DNA from: Myxococcota bacterium
GTDB taxonomy: Bacteria; Myxococcota_A; UBA9160; UBA4427
DNA: 32,716 bases
Assembly (NCBI GenBank): GCA_029941885.1
Contig: JAPYTP010000049.1
Location: 1-32,716, forward strand
Reading direction: 5' to 3'
The notes under the pieces were generated by a model. The model was not told where the DNA came from, did not search any database, and saw nothing but the letters and a program-made list of their open reading frames with translations. Both the position numbers and the translations under genes were made by a program. This document shows, in pieces, positions 1-6,582 of the stretch (position 1 is its first letter; every line of letters begins with the position of its first letter).

Positions 1-252
1 CTCGATGCACTCCTCGAGATCCCCGATCTGACGCCCCTCCTCTCCCGGGCCGAGATCACCGACGAAGCGCTCGCCGCCGCGGTCGAGCTTGGAACGAATC
101 CCGACCTCCAGCGCTTGAGTGGGTTTCGCAAGCGGAGCCAAGACCTCTTCCGGACCGAACGACCCGTCGAGATCGGCAAGCAAGAAATGCTGCTCCGCCT
201 ACGGCTGCGGGCAAAGAAGCGCAACGCGATGTCGGTCGAGCTGCGATTCTAG
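1..252 (+). CDS. C-terminal fragment of an unrecognised protein
   Basis: An open frame enters from the left edge and ends at a TAG at 250-252, giving 83 residues with no start in view. The visible part is helical and charged; it ends in an Arg/Lys/Leu-rich segment (LRLRLRAKKR) followed by SVELRF. Codon use is GC-rich at third positions, like the neighbouring genes, so it is probably the true end of a gene. I do not recognise the family. The next gene starts about 100 bp downstream on the same strand. Confidence 0.5.
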   Translation, partial: LDALLEIPDLTPLLSRAEITDEALAAAVELGTNPDLQRLSGFRKRSQDLFRTERPVEIGKQEMLLRLRLRAKKRNAMSVELRF

Positions 253-339
253 AACTCGCTTCGGGCGGGATCCGGTGCGGGCTCGCGTTGATTCTCCCGA
301 GTGCGAACGTATGGATCGTCCTCGGCGCCGTCCTGCGGC

Positions 340-345
340 TATGAT
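340..345 (+). promoter_or_regulatory. Candidate -10 element for a leaderless aminopeptidase mRNA
   Basis: TATGAT sits exactly 8 nt before the ATG of the M18 gene, and no purine-rich ribosome binding site lies between them. Transcription would then begin at or next to the start codon. No consensus -35 is seen 16-18 bp upstream. The same arrangement occurs at 5181-5186 and 5121-5126. Confidence 0.35.
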
Positions 346-353
346 CTCGCGTC

Positions 354-1655
354 ATGAATGACCGCGTCGACGATCTCCTCGGTTTCATCGATCGATCTCC
401 CACCCCCTATCACGCGGTCGCCCAGGTGCGCGCGCGTCTCGAAGCCGCGGGCTTTTCTCGGCTCGAGGAATCAGAGAGCTGGTCGCTCTCGGCGGGGGAT
501 CGACGCTATGTCGTGCGGGCAGGCGGAAGCCTGGCGGCGTTCGAAGTCGGCTCCGCCGCTCCATCGGCGGGAGGGTTCCGGATCGTCGGTGCCCACACAG
601 ATTCTCCAAATCTTCGAATCAAACCCGCGGCCGACATCCATTCTCACGACTATCACCAGCTCGCGGTCGAGCCCTATGGCGGTGTCTTGCTGCATACTTG
701 GCTCGATCGTGACCTCTCCCTGGCCGGTCGTGTGTCGGTGCGCGTCGGATCCGAGACGGAAACACGCCTGGTCGACTTTGCCCGGCCTCTGCTCCGCGTG
801 CCGAGCCTGGCGATCCACCTGTATCGCGAGCTGAACCAGGAGGGCCTCAAGCTGAATGCCCAGCGCCATCTCGCGCCGCTCCTGGGGCTTTCTGAGGACG
901 GCCAATTGCTGGATCTGCTCTGCGCGGAGCTTGGACGAGACGGGACCGAACCCGAATCGGAAGACATCCTGGCGTGGGACCTGATGGCGTACGATGTCCA
1001 GCCGGCCGCTCTGTCCGGCGCGGACGGCGAGTTCATCCACGCCGCGCGCCTGGACAACCTGGCCTCGAGTCACGCCGGTCTGACGGCCCTGATCGCGGCG
1101 GGCTCGAAGGGACCGGTTCCAGCAACGCGCGTCATCGTTCTCTACGACCACGAAGAAGTCGGTAGTCGAAGTACGCAGGGCGCCGGCGGCACCTTCCTCT
1201 CGGACACCCTCGAACGCATCGCGTCGCGGGTAGGCGAGGGAACGGGAGAGGAGTTGGCTCGCGCGGTCTCACGCTCCTGGCTGATCTCCGCGGACATGGC
1301 TCACGCGATCCATCCGAACTACGCGGATCTCCACGAGGCCGGCCATCGGCCGAAGATCGGTGCCGGCCCGGTCATCAAGACGAACTCGAATCAGGCCTAC
1401 GCGACCGACGCCGAGAGCGCCGGGTTCTTCGCAGCGCTCTGTGGGCGCGTCGGAATCAAGCCGCAGAACTTCGTCATGCGAAGCGACCTCGGTTGCGGTT
1501 CGACGATCGGACCGATCAGCGCCGCTCGTGTCGGGATCCGGACGGTCGACGTGGGGAACCCGATGCTCTCCATGCACTCCTGTCGTGAGATGGCCGGGAG
1601 CGGCGACGTCGGAACGATGATCGATATCCTGGTCGAGTTCTTCGACGGCAAGTAG
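354..1655 (+). CDS. M18 family aminopeptidase (aspartyl aminopeptidase type)
   Basis: This 433-residue protein matches the M18 metallopeptidases, cytosolic enzymes with two metal ions that remove N-terminal, usually acidic, residues from peptides. Visible motifs in order are GAHTDSPNLRIKP (metal-binding His near residue 81), the bridging-Asp segment ARLDNLASS, the Glu-Glu pair in YDHEEVGSRSTQGA, SADMAHAIHPNY, and a C-terminal GNPMLSMHSCRE carrying the last metal-binding His. The length is typical of bacterial M18 enzymes. The ATG at 354 is chosen because the N-terminus LLGFIDRSPTPYHAV is the usual start of the family. There is no clear Shine-Dalgarno sequence; instead TATGAT lies 8 nt upstream (see that entry). 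It ends 5 bp from the stop of the convergent dehydrogenase gene. The substrate preference is inferred from the family. Confidence 0.9.
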   Translation: MNDRVDDLLGFIDRSPTPYHAVAQVRARLEAAGFSRLEESESWSLSAGDRRYVVRAGGSLAAFEVGSAAPSAGGFRIVGAHTDSPNLRIKPAADIHSHDYHQLAVEPYGGVLLHTWLDRDLSLAGRVSVRVGSETETRLVDFARPLLRVPSLAIHLYRELNQEGLKLNAQRHLAPLLGLSEDGQLLDLLCAELGRDGTEPESEDILAWDLMAYDVQPAALSGADGEFIHAARLDNLASSHAGLTALIAAGSKGPVPATRVIVLYDHEEVGSRSTQGAGGTFLSDTLERIASRVGEGTGEELARAVSRSWLISADMAHAIHPNYADLHEAGHRPKIGAGPVIKTNSNQAYATDAESAGFFAALCGRVGIKPQNFVMRSDLGCGSTIGPISAARVGIRTVDVGNPMLSMHSCREMAGSGDVGTMIDILVEFFDGK

Positions 1656-1660
1656 ATCAC

Positions 1661-3304
1661 TCAGGCCGAGAGAATCGCCCGGCCGATCACCTTGAGTTCG
1701 AGGATGGGCTTGACGCCCTCGAAGATCGGCAAGACCATCGCATCGACGACATAGCGGCTGATCGGGTACTCCTCCGCATAACCCCACCCGCCGTGCATCA
1801 GTTGGCCCTGCTGAGTTGCGGTCACGGCGACGTCGCAGGCCAGGAGTTTTGCCTGTGCGGCGAGGGGCGCCGCGGCGCGTTCGTCCTCGTCGAAGGCACG
1901 TGCTGCGGCGTAGGTGATGGCGCGGGCGCCCGCGATCTGGGCAACCATCTTGCCGAGGGTGTATTGGGTCAACTGAAATTCGGAAATGGGCGTCTCGAAC
2001 TGCTTGCGGTCGACGACGTATTTGGCTGTTTCCTCGAGCGCCGCCTGAGCGAGTCCGCAGCCGCGCCCGCCGGTCTGCAGGCGACCGGCCGCAAAGCCCG
2101 CCATCTGGAGATAGAAGCCGCGACCCTCACCGGCGTCGCCGCCCACGAGGTGGTCGGCGGGGACGAACCAGTTCTCGAAATTGAGGGTGTAGGAATGCAT
2201 CCCACGATATCCGGGAGTCGCATCGGCCTTGCCGACGAGACGGCCGCCACTAGCCTGTGTGCATTCGAAGGAATGTTCGCGTGACGATTCCTTCGGAACG
2301 ACGAAGAGCGACAAGCCCTTCGCACCCTTGGAGAGATCGGTGTCGGTGCGCAGCAAGACCGCGAGGACGTTTGCGCGACCGGCAAAGGTGCACCACGCCT
2401 TGGGGCCGTCGATGATCCATCCGTCGACGCCGTCGACGGCTCCACGAGTGGCGCGACATTTCACGCCCGCAACGTCGGAGCCAATGTCGGGTTCGGTGAC
2501 GGAAATGCCAGCCATGACCTCACCGGAGGCAAGCTTCGGGAGCCAGTACTGTTTCTGTTCCTCGGTCCCTCCGCCCATCAGCGCCTTCGTCAGGATCTCC
2601 GGTCGCGTGATCAACGAGCCCGCCGCGGCGAGTGACGCTCGCGACAGCTCTTCGGTCGTGAGAATCATCGCGAGGTTGCCCATCTCGACCCCGCCGTATT
2701 TCTCGGGGATCGAGAGACCGAAGAATCCGAGCTCCGCCATCTTCTCGATGAACTCCTCGGGGATCGTCGCGTCGGTTCTGTGTATGTGTTCCGCGTGGGG
2801 AATTACTTCCTGGGTGGCGAACTCGCGGACCTGGTCTCGCACCTGTTCGTGCATCTCGTCGAGGACCCAATCGTTTCGGCCACCGGTGTCTGCGGCGACG
2901 ACACCGAGTTCCCGAAGCAACGTCTCCGCGGTCGTTCGGCGCAGCGCCGCGCGAACGTCAACGGGGAAGGCCGACTCGACCGCGGAATCTCCGATGCCGA
3001 GATCGTCGGCAGCCGAGGAGAGCCGCTCGCGCAGGTTGTTCATGAGTTCGCCGACGGCTGCGATGGCCGTCTTCTCACGAAGCGGGGTCGAGTTCCCTTC
3101 GGAGGTCCAGGCATCGAGCTCGGCGAGCACCGCGTGGGCCGCGACAGCTTCGGTTGCGGCGTAGGCGACCCGCTCGGTGATCACCTGGTGATCATCGATC
3201 ATCTTTCCGCCGTCGGTGAGCCGTTTGGCGGCCGCCACCGCGTCGGTTAGCAGTGTCGAGCCGGCTGCGAGGATCGATCGGGCGTCATCGAGAGAAGTAG
3301 TCAT
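1661..3304 (-). CDS. mcd: Acyl-CoA dehydrogenase, probably (2S)-methylsuccinyl-CoA dehydrogenase
   Basis: This 547-residue FAD flavoprotein has an acyl-CoA dehydrogenase core (from about residue 150) behind an extra helical domain of about 145 residues. That extension is typical of methylsuccinyl-CoA dehydrogenase of the ethylmalonyl-CoA pathway, which oxidises (2S)-methylsuccinyl-CoA to mesaconyl-CoA. Core features include GFFGLSIPEKYGG, SLITRPEILTKAL, SVTEPDIGSDVAG, KAWCTFAGRANVL, TPGYRGMHSYTLNFENWFVP, the GRGFYLQMAGF segment, MHGGWGYAEEYPISRY, and the probable catalytic Glu in LPIFEGV. WCTFAGRANVL and the RGMHSY block match Mcd better than generic short-chain dehydrogenases. The start ATG at 3304 has AGGAGA about 11 nt upstream. 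No crotonyl-CoA carboxylase/reductase or mutase gene is nearby, so the pathway is not shown here. Electrons would go via ETF to the ETF-QO encoded at 14.5-16.3 kb. Confidence 0.75.
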   Translation of the reverse strand: MTTSLDDARSILAAGSTLLTDAVAAAKRLTDGGKMIDDHQVITERVAYAATEAVAAHAVLAELDAWTSEGNSTPLREKTAIAAVGELMNNLRERLSSAADDLGIGDSAVESAFPVDVRAALRRTTAETLLRELGVVAADTGGRNDWVLDEMHEQVRDQVREFATQEVIPHAEHIHRTDATIPEEFIEKMAELGFFGLSIPEKYGGVEMGNLAMILTTEELSRASLAAAGSLITRPEILTKALMGGGTEEQKQYWLPKLASGEVMAGISVTEPDIGSDVAGVKCRATRGAVDGVDGWIIDGPKAWCTFAGRANVLAVLLRTDTDLSKGAKGLSLFVVPKESSREHSFECTQASGGRLVGKADATPGYRGMHSYTLNFENWFVPADHLVGGDAGEGRGFYLQMAGFAAGRLQTGGRGCGLAQAALEETAKYVVDRKQFETPISEFQLTQYTLGKMVAQIAGARAITYAAARAFDEDERAAAPLAAQAKLLACDVAVTATQQGQLMHGGWGYAEEYPISRYVVDAMVLPIFEGVKPILELKVIGRAILSA

Positions 3305-3624
3305 CGGTCGGTCATCTCCTGGTCATCACAGTCAACGTCGCAGCTTCGTGAGATCGTCCTCACGCCTTGTTGCGCGTTCTCTGGCCTCGATCTCACCTGT
3401 TCGAGCGGTTGCGAATCGAGTCGTTCGCGGACGGCCGCATCGCGAAAGTCGAGTGACATGCGGCGGCCGTGGGGTACGCCACCCGAGAACCCATGGGCCG
3501 CCGGTGAGGCGCGCGGAACATAGCGCGCGGGGTCGTCGTCTGGGGCCGATCGCCACACGGACTCAGGGTCAGCGCGCACTTTATCGCCGGGACCCGTCCC
3601 TTCGGCCGCGCCTTCGGAGACTGC
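3305..3624. other. Intergenic region upstream of the acyl-CoA dehydrogenase gene
   Basis: These 320 bp lie between the stop of the HisN-like gene and the start of the dehydrogenase gene, both on the minus strand. A 92-codon minus-strand frame (3301-3579, GTG start) overlaps the dehydrogenase start as ATGA. Its composition is Arg/Asp-rich with no recognisable motif, so I do not call it a gene. No clear terminator with a T-run or consensus promoter was found. Confidence 0.4.
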
Positions 3625-4452
3625 TCAGATGAAGTTGCCGATCGCCTGCACGACCGGCGGGCTACCGAACACGAGATCGAGCTTGCTGCCGCTCTCGCGC
3701 TCGCGAACCCAACAGATCCCCCCCGCTTCCGCAGCAAGCACCCGCGTCACGGCCGCATCCCAGGGGTTCAGGTCACAGTCGACCATGGCGTCCGCCGCAC
3801 CCGACAGGACGAGGAGATGCCCGAATGCGTCGGTATAGCCGCGCAATTTGGGGATCGCGTGGCTCATCGAATCATAGACTGAACGCATTCCGGCGAGATC
3901 GAAGCAGAAGAGATCACCGTGACACACGAGTGCGTCGGACAGGCTGGGCCCGTCCGAAATCGAGAGGCGCTCGTTCCCTCGCCAGACGCCGCCGCCCCGC
4001 ACTCCGCCGATGCGGTCGCCCACCGCCGGAAGATCGATCACCCCCATCACCGGTTCCTCGTCGACGAGCAGTGCGACGAGCGTCGTGAAGAGCGGGATGC
4101 CCCGGGAAAAAGCAATCGTTCCGTCGATCGGGTCGATGATCCAGCGGCGACCAGATGGGGCCGCCGGATTACCGTTCTTGGCGCCAAACTCCTCGCCGAG
4201 GATCGCGTCGTCGGGAAAGGATTCCTCGATTACGCGACGGATGACACGTTCCGCCGCGAGGTCGGCCTCGGTGACCGGAGAGCCGTCGCTCTTGGTCTCG
4301 ACGGCGACGCGCCGATAGCGCGGAAGAATCTCTTCGCGCGCGCGATCACAGGCTTGGTAGGCCACAGCGAGGGCCTCTTGGAGCGCCGTGTCGCCGATCG
4401 CCGCGGTTCCGGGTTCGGCCAGAGCAAAGCCCTTGGGCGGTTCGGTCGTCAT
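3625..4452 (-). CDS. hisN: Inositol monophosphatase-family phosphatase, histidinol-phosphatase (HisN) like
   Basis: This 275-residue protein is a Mg2+-dependent, Li+-sensitive type phosphatase. It shows the family's three metal-site blocks: GEEFG, WIIDPIDGTIAFSRGIP (the DPIDGT signature) and LNPWDAAVTRVLAAEAGG (the WDAA signature). FSRGIPLFTTLVALLVDEEPVMGVIDLPA resembles HisN-type histidinol-phosphatases, which dephosphorylate histidinol phosphate in histidine synthesis, more than SuhB or CysQ. A myo-inositol phosphate or other sugar phosphate cannot be excluded. The frame stays open far upstream, but the ATG at 4452 is chosen because it starts MTTEPPKG just before the conserved domain and overlaps the preceding gene's stop as ATGA, indicating translational coupling. 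No other his genes are in the window. Confidence 0.8.
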   Translation of the reverse strand: MTTEPPKGFALAEPGTAAIGDTALQEALAVAYQACDRAREEILPRYRRVAVETKSDGSPVTEADLAAERVIRRVIEESFPDDAILGEEFGAKNGNPAAPSGRRWIIDPIDGTIAFSRGIPLFTTLVALLVDEEPVMGVIDLPAVGDRIGGVRGGGVWRGNERLSISDGPSLSDALVCHGDLFCFDLAGMRSVYDSMSHAIPKLRGYTDAFGHLLVLSGAADAMVDCDLNPWDAAVTRVLAAEAGGICWVRERESGSKLDLVFGSPPVVQAIGNFI

Positions 4453-4661
4453 GACGATGCCTTTCCGCTGCCGAGCGCGTCGCTCGGAGCCCGAACCGTG
4501 TCGTAGCCCGCTTGCTTTGGTAGCTCCATCAACAGGGCGCCATCGGGGTCCTTGGAAATGCGAGGAAGGACCGTCACGATCGTCTCCGCCCGGGCGTTCT
4601 CGACCGCCCGAATACCGCGACGGATCGCGAACGGCGGCACCCGACTCGGCTGCGCAGACAT
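4449..4661 (-). CDS. Small conserved-position protein of unknown function (70 aa)
   Basis: A 70-codon frame starts at an ATG at 4661 with a good ribosome binding site (GGAGG, 6 nt spacer) and ends in a 4-bp ATGA overlap with the HisN-like gene. The protein has a basic N-terminal half, then VLPRISKDPDGALLMELPKQAGYDTV. It has no signal peptide, membrane segment or cysteine. I do not recognise a family. The strong ribosome binding site and exact coupling to a real gene are the main evidence that it is translated. It sits in a same-strand set DUF971 - this gene - HisN-like. Confidence 0.5.
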   Translation of the reverse strand: MSAQPSRVPPFAIRRGIRAVENARAETIVTVLPRISKDPDGALLMELPKQAGYDTVRAPSDALGSGKASS

Positions 4662-4784
4662 TCGAGGCCTCCGCTCCGGCGGGCTGGGGTGGTCGCAGCA
4701 TAGCTGCTCGTGGTTCGGCGGAGCGGAAGCAAGGTCGAACTCGAGGGAGTCGCCGGGCGGTTCGGGAGGCAGCGGGGGAGAGAT

Positions 4785-5114
4785 TCAGCCCGGGCTTGCC
4801 AGCTCGCCCCGGTCGGCCAGCCCACGCAGCCGATCGAAGGGGTAGATCCCGGTGTCGTGGCCATCGCTCCACTCGATCTGGATCGCGTAGCGCCCGACCG
4901 AATGAATGCCGATCGGGGCGACGTCCACGGGCACGCTCTCGGGGGCCAGGAGTGGCTTGCCGCTCCACTCGTCGATGCAGTGAGCGCAGCCGCAGGCCAG
5001 TCGGAGGGCCCGCACGTCGATCAGGCTCTCGCCCCCATCGGCCCAGCTGATCGCGAGGGTGCGGGCGTCGTGTTGCTGAATCTGGGTCGGAAGGTGGGAG
5101 TCGATCGGCGGCAT
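4785..5114 (-). CDS. DUF971 domain protein (gamma-butyrobetaine hydroxylase N-terminal-like)
   Basis: This 109-residue single-domain protein is of the DUF971 family. The family pattern is clear: LAISWADGGESLIDVRALRLACGCAHCIDEWSGK, then the DVAPIGIHSVGRYAIQIEWSDGH block and TGIYPFDRLRGL. The cysteines form a C-x-C-x2-C cluster near residues 40-45, as in family members thought to bind metal or an Fe-S centre. The domain also forms the N-terminus of gamma-butyrobetaine hydroxylases, but here it stands alone, and stand-alone members often accompany Fe-S or cofactor functions. A biochemical role is not established. The start ATG at 5114 has no Shine-Dalgarno sequence but has TATTCT 6 nt upstream. 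Confidence 0.85.
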   Translation of the reverse strand: MPPIDSHLPTQIQQHDARTLAISWADGGESLIDVRALRLACGCAHCIDEWSGKPLLAPESVPVDVAPIGIHSVGRYAIQIEWSDGHDTGIYPFDRLRGLADRGELASPG

Positions 5115-5120
5115 CCGGGG

Positions 5121-5126
5121 AGAATA
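5121..5126 (-). promoter_or_regulatory. Candidate -10 element for leaderless DUF971 mRNA
   Basis: On the minus strand TATTCT lies 6 nt before the ATG of the DUF971 gene with no ribosome binding site between. This fits a leaderless transcript. It is about 55 bp from the matching element of the divergent oxidoreductase gene. Confidence 0.35.
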
Positions 5127-5180
5127 GAGATCCGAGCAGATTTGGCTGTGGCCGGGCCGGCCGCGGTCGGTGCGAGCGGC

Positions 5181-5186
5181 TAGGCT
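5181..5186 (+). promoter_or_regulatory. Candidate -10 element for leaderless F420-NADP oxidoreductase mRNA
   Basis: TAGGCT lies exactly 8 nt before the ATG at 5195; the spacer CCGCCGCC holds no Shine-Dalgarno sequence. The spacing equals that at the M18 aminopeptidase gene. Confidence 0.3.
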
Positions 5187-5194
5187 CCGCCGCC

Positions 5195-5869
5195 ATGAGT
5201 GAAACGATCGCGATCTTGGGAGGTACGGGAGATCAGGGGCTTGGCCTCGCTCTCCGTTTTTGTCAATCCGGGCGGCGGGTGATCATCGGCTCTCGCAAGG
5301 CCGAGCGGGCCCTCGAGGCCGCGGCGAACGTTCGAGTTCAAGTGCCGGACGCGAACGTCGAGGGGGTCGGGAACGAGGAGGCGACGGCAGCGGCCGAAAT
5401 CGTGATCCTCTCCGTGCCCTTCGAGCACACGGCCGGAACCGTGAAGACGATCAAGGAATCCCTGCGTGAGGGTCAGATCGTCGTTTCGATGGCGGTTCCA
5501 CTCGCGACTGCGGTTGGGGATGGCGCGGTCCGCACCGTGGGAATCTGGCAGGGCTCTGCGGCCGAACTCGTGAAATCTCTGGTGCCGAAGGGAGTCGATG
5601 TCGTTTCGGCTTTCCAGAACGTTTCCGCCCACCGTCTGCAACACCTCGGCGAACCCGTCGAATGCGATGTCGTCGTCTCCGGTGCCAAGGGTCCTCGCCA
5701 GAAGATCATGGCGCTCTGTCCCCTCGTTGATGGGTTGCGTGCCCTCGATGGGGGCCCGCTTTCGAACGCACGGATCGTGGAGGAGATTACGGCCCTGATC
5801 ATCGGGCTGAATATTCGACACAAGGCGCCCGATGGTCTGGGAATCCGCTTCACCGGTCTGCCCGAGTAG
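5195..5869 (+). CDS. npdG: NADPH-dependent F420 reductase (F420H2:NADP oxidoreductase)
   Basis: This 224-residue Rossmann-fold protein transfers hydride between NADP(H) and the deazaflavin F420. The N-terminus IAILGGTGDQGLGLALRF is the characteristic dinucleotide-binding loop of this family. It is followed by VIIGSRKAERA (NADP-phosphate binding), the AAAEIVILSVPFEHTAGT strand-loop, the GQIVVSMAVPL strand, VSAFQNVSAH, and the C-terminal GGPLSNARIVEEITALIIGLNIRHK. The last segment (GPL.NAR.VE..T.L...N) is typical of NpdG/Fno. The length is normal. It implies that the host makes or imports F420, although no F420 biosynthesis gene is in the window. It is divergent from the DUF971 gene across 80 bp. 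Confidence 0.85.
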   Translation: MSETIAILGGTGDQGLGLALRFCQSGRRVIIGSRKAERALEAAANVRVQVPDANVEGVGNEEATAAAEIVILSVPFEHTAGTVKTIKESLREGQIVVSMAVPLATAVGDGAVRTVGIWQGSAAELVKSLVPKGVDVVSAFQNVSAHRLQHLGEPVECDVVVSGAKGPRQKIMALCPLVDGLRALDGGPLSNARIVEEITALIIGLNIRHKAPDGLGIRFTGLPE

Positions 5870-5906
5870 TCCGTTCATCGGGGGACTCGCGCTCTCTAGT
5901 TCCGGC

Positions 5907-5930
5907 GTCGGATCCGGTGCTGGATCCGAC
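5907..5930 (+). terminator. Inverted repeat after the F420 reductase gene, possible terminator
   Basis: GTCGGATCC and GGATCCGAC form a perfect 9-bp stem with a 6-nt loop, 38 bp after the stop of the F420 reductase gene. No T-run follows, so it may be a weak terminator or an RNA-end hairpin. Confidence 0.3.
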
Positions 5931-6162
5931 CAGGCAGGGGTCGAAACGACATTCCGGATGGGCGCAGAACCCCTTCTCTCGAGCCCTCGGGGTCCGATGG
6001 CTAGCGAGAAACCCAGGATCCGAAAAAAAGATCCCTGAGACAGAAAAACCCTAGTTAAAACAGTAGCTTGCAAACGCCGTTTGGCGGTAACCTGATTCTC
6101 CTTCAGATCCGCGGTCTTGCGGGTTCAAGCGGACTCTTTCGGGCGCTGCGATTTGGGATCAC

Positions 6163-6178
6163 CCACTAGGGGTTGTGG
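6163..6178 (+). promoter_or_regulatory. Upstream NrdR-like box (weak)
   Basis: CCACTAGGGGTTGTGG matches both outer arms of the NrdR consensus acaCwAtATaTwGtgt (CACTA and TTGTG) but not the AT-rich centre. Its centre is exactly 32 bp from that of the stronger box at 6195-6210. NrdR boxes normally come in pairs three helical turns apart, and the spacing is the main support. Confidence 0.4.
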
Positions 6179-6203
6179 TAGGATGATGAGTCAAGCGCAA
6201 TAT
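6173..6203 (+). promoter_or_regulatory. Probable nrdJ promoter
   Basis: TTGTGG (6173-6178) could serve as -35, and CGCAAT (6196-6201, 17-bp spacer) or CAATAT (6198-6203, 19-bp spacer) as -10. These elements coincide with the two NrdR-like boxes, as expected for a promoter repressed by NrdR. The inferred start near 6210 gives a leader of about 410 nt. Confidence 0.35.
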
Positions 6204-6210
6204 TTTGTGG
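6195..6210 (+). promoter_or_regulatory. NrdR box (strong) upstream of nrdJ
   Basis: GCGCAATATTTTGTGG fits the NrdR operator consensus acaCwAtATaTwGtgt at nearly all core positions (CAATATTTTGTG). NrdR is an ATP-cone repressor of ribonucleotide reductase genes, and the next gene encodes NrdJ, which makes the assignment coherent. The nrdR gene itself is not in the window. Confidence 0.6.
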
Positions 6211-6223
6211 AATTGAGGTTGAC

Positions 6224-6237
6224 GAACAGATCTGTTC
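6224..6237. promoter_or_regulatory. Perfect 14-bp palindrome GAACAGATCTGTTC
   Basis: This perfect palindrome lies just downstream of the predicted nrdJ promoter. Its GAAC/GTTC half-sites resemble LexA-type operators, but the 6-bp gap differs from the usual 4 bp (Gram-positive type) or 7 bp (alphaproteobacterial type). It could be an operator for a dimeric regulator or the first hairpin of the leader RNA. Confidence 0.35.
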
Positions 6238-6455
6238 TGAGAGAATGGATCTCAACGGGGATGTGAGGTTCCTCCTGTAGCCTGGGGGGGTCGCAACTTG
6301 GTTGTTGCGGGGAGGAACACGAACTTCTTTGAGGAGCGATGCCCAGCCGGAACTGATCGAGACACGAAGGGCGAGGGGTAACCCCGTGTTACCAGGCGCC
6401 CAGAGGGTCGCGAATCGTTAACGCCGGGGAAAGCAGAACGCCGATTTGGGTTCGG

Positions 6456-6483
6456 GGGGCGCCGAGAGAATTCTCGGCGCCCC
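6456..6483 (+). other. 12-bp perfect hairpin in the nrdJ leader
   Basis: GGGGCGCCGAGA pairs perfectly with TCTCGGCGCCCC around a GAAT loop. No T-run follows, so it is not a standard intrinsic terminator. It may be an anti-terminator partner, an RNA stabiliser, or the 3' end of a separate small RNA. Confidence 0.6.
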
Positions 6484-6544
6484 ACTCATCTAGAGCCCTC
6501 GAGTCTCGGGTCTGACGTCTTAGAGTCGGGAAAGAGTCGGGAAA

Positions 6545-6582
6545 GGGTTGGGTTGGGTTGGGTTGGGTTGGGTTGGGTTGGG
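6545..6582 (+). repeat. (GGGTT)7GGG tract, potential tandem G-quadruplex
   Basis: Eight GGG runs separated by TT occupy 38 bp and end 36 nt before the nrdJ start codon, on the mRNA-sense strand. Eight G3 tracts can supply two three-layer quadruplexes in RNA or DNA. The perfect repeat could also vary in length by slippage. Confidence 0.9.

Noticed and set aside
3301..3579. 92-codon minus-strand frame overlapping the dehydrogenase start (ATGA)
   Set aside because: GTG start, no good ribosome binding site, odd Arg/Asp-rich product and no motif; a chance open frame in GC-rich DNA is more likely.
6014..6034. GGATC...GATCC hairpin with an A-rich loop as a terminator
   Set aside because: The stem is only 5 bp, the A-run is in the loop, and no T-run follows.
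6262..6490. Cobalamin riboswitch, RNase P RNA, tmRNA or SRP RNA in the nrdJ leader
   Set aside because: I looked for the conserved cores (B12 box, GAGGAAAGTCC-type and tRNA-like segments) and found none. It is kept only as an unclassified structured leader.
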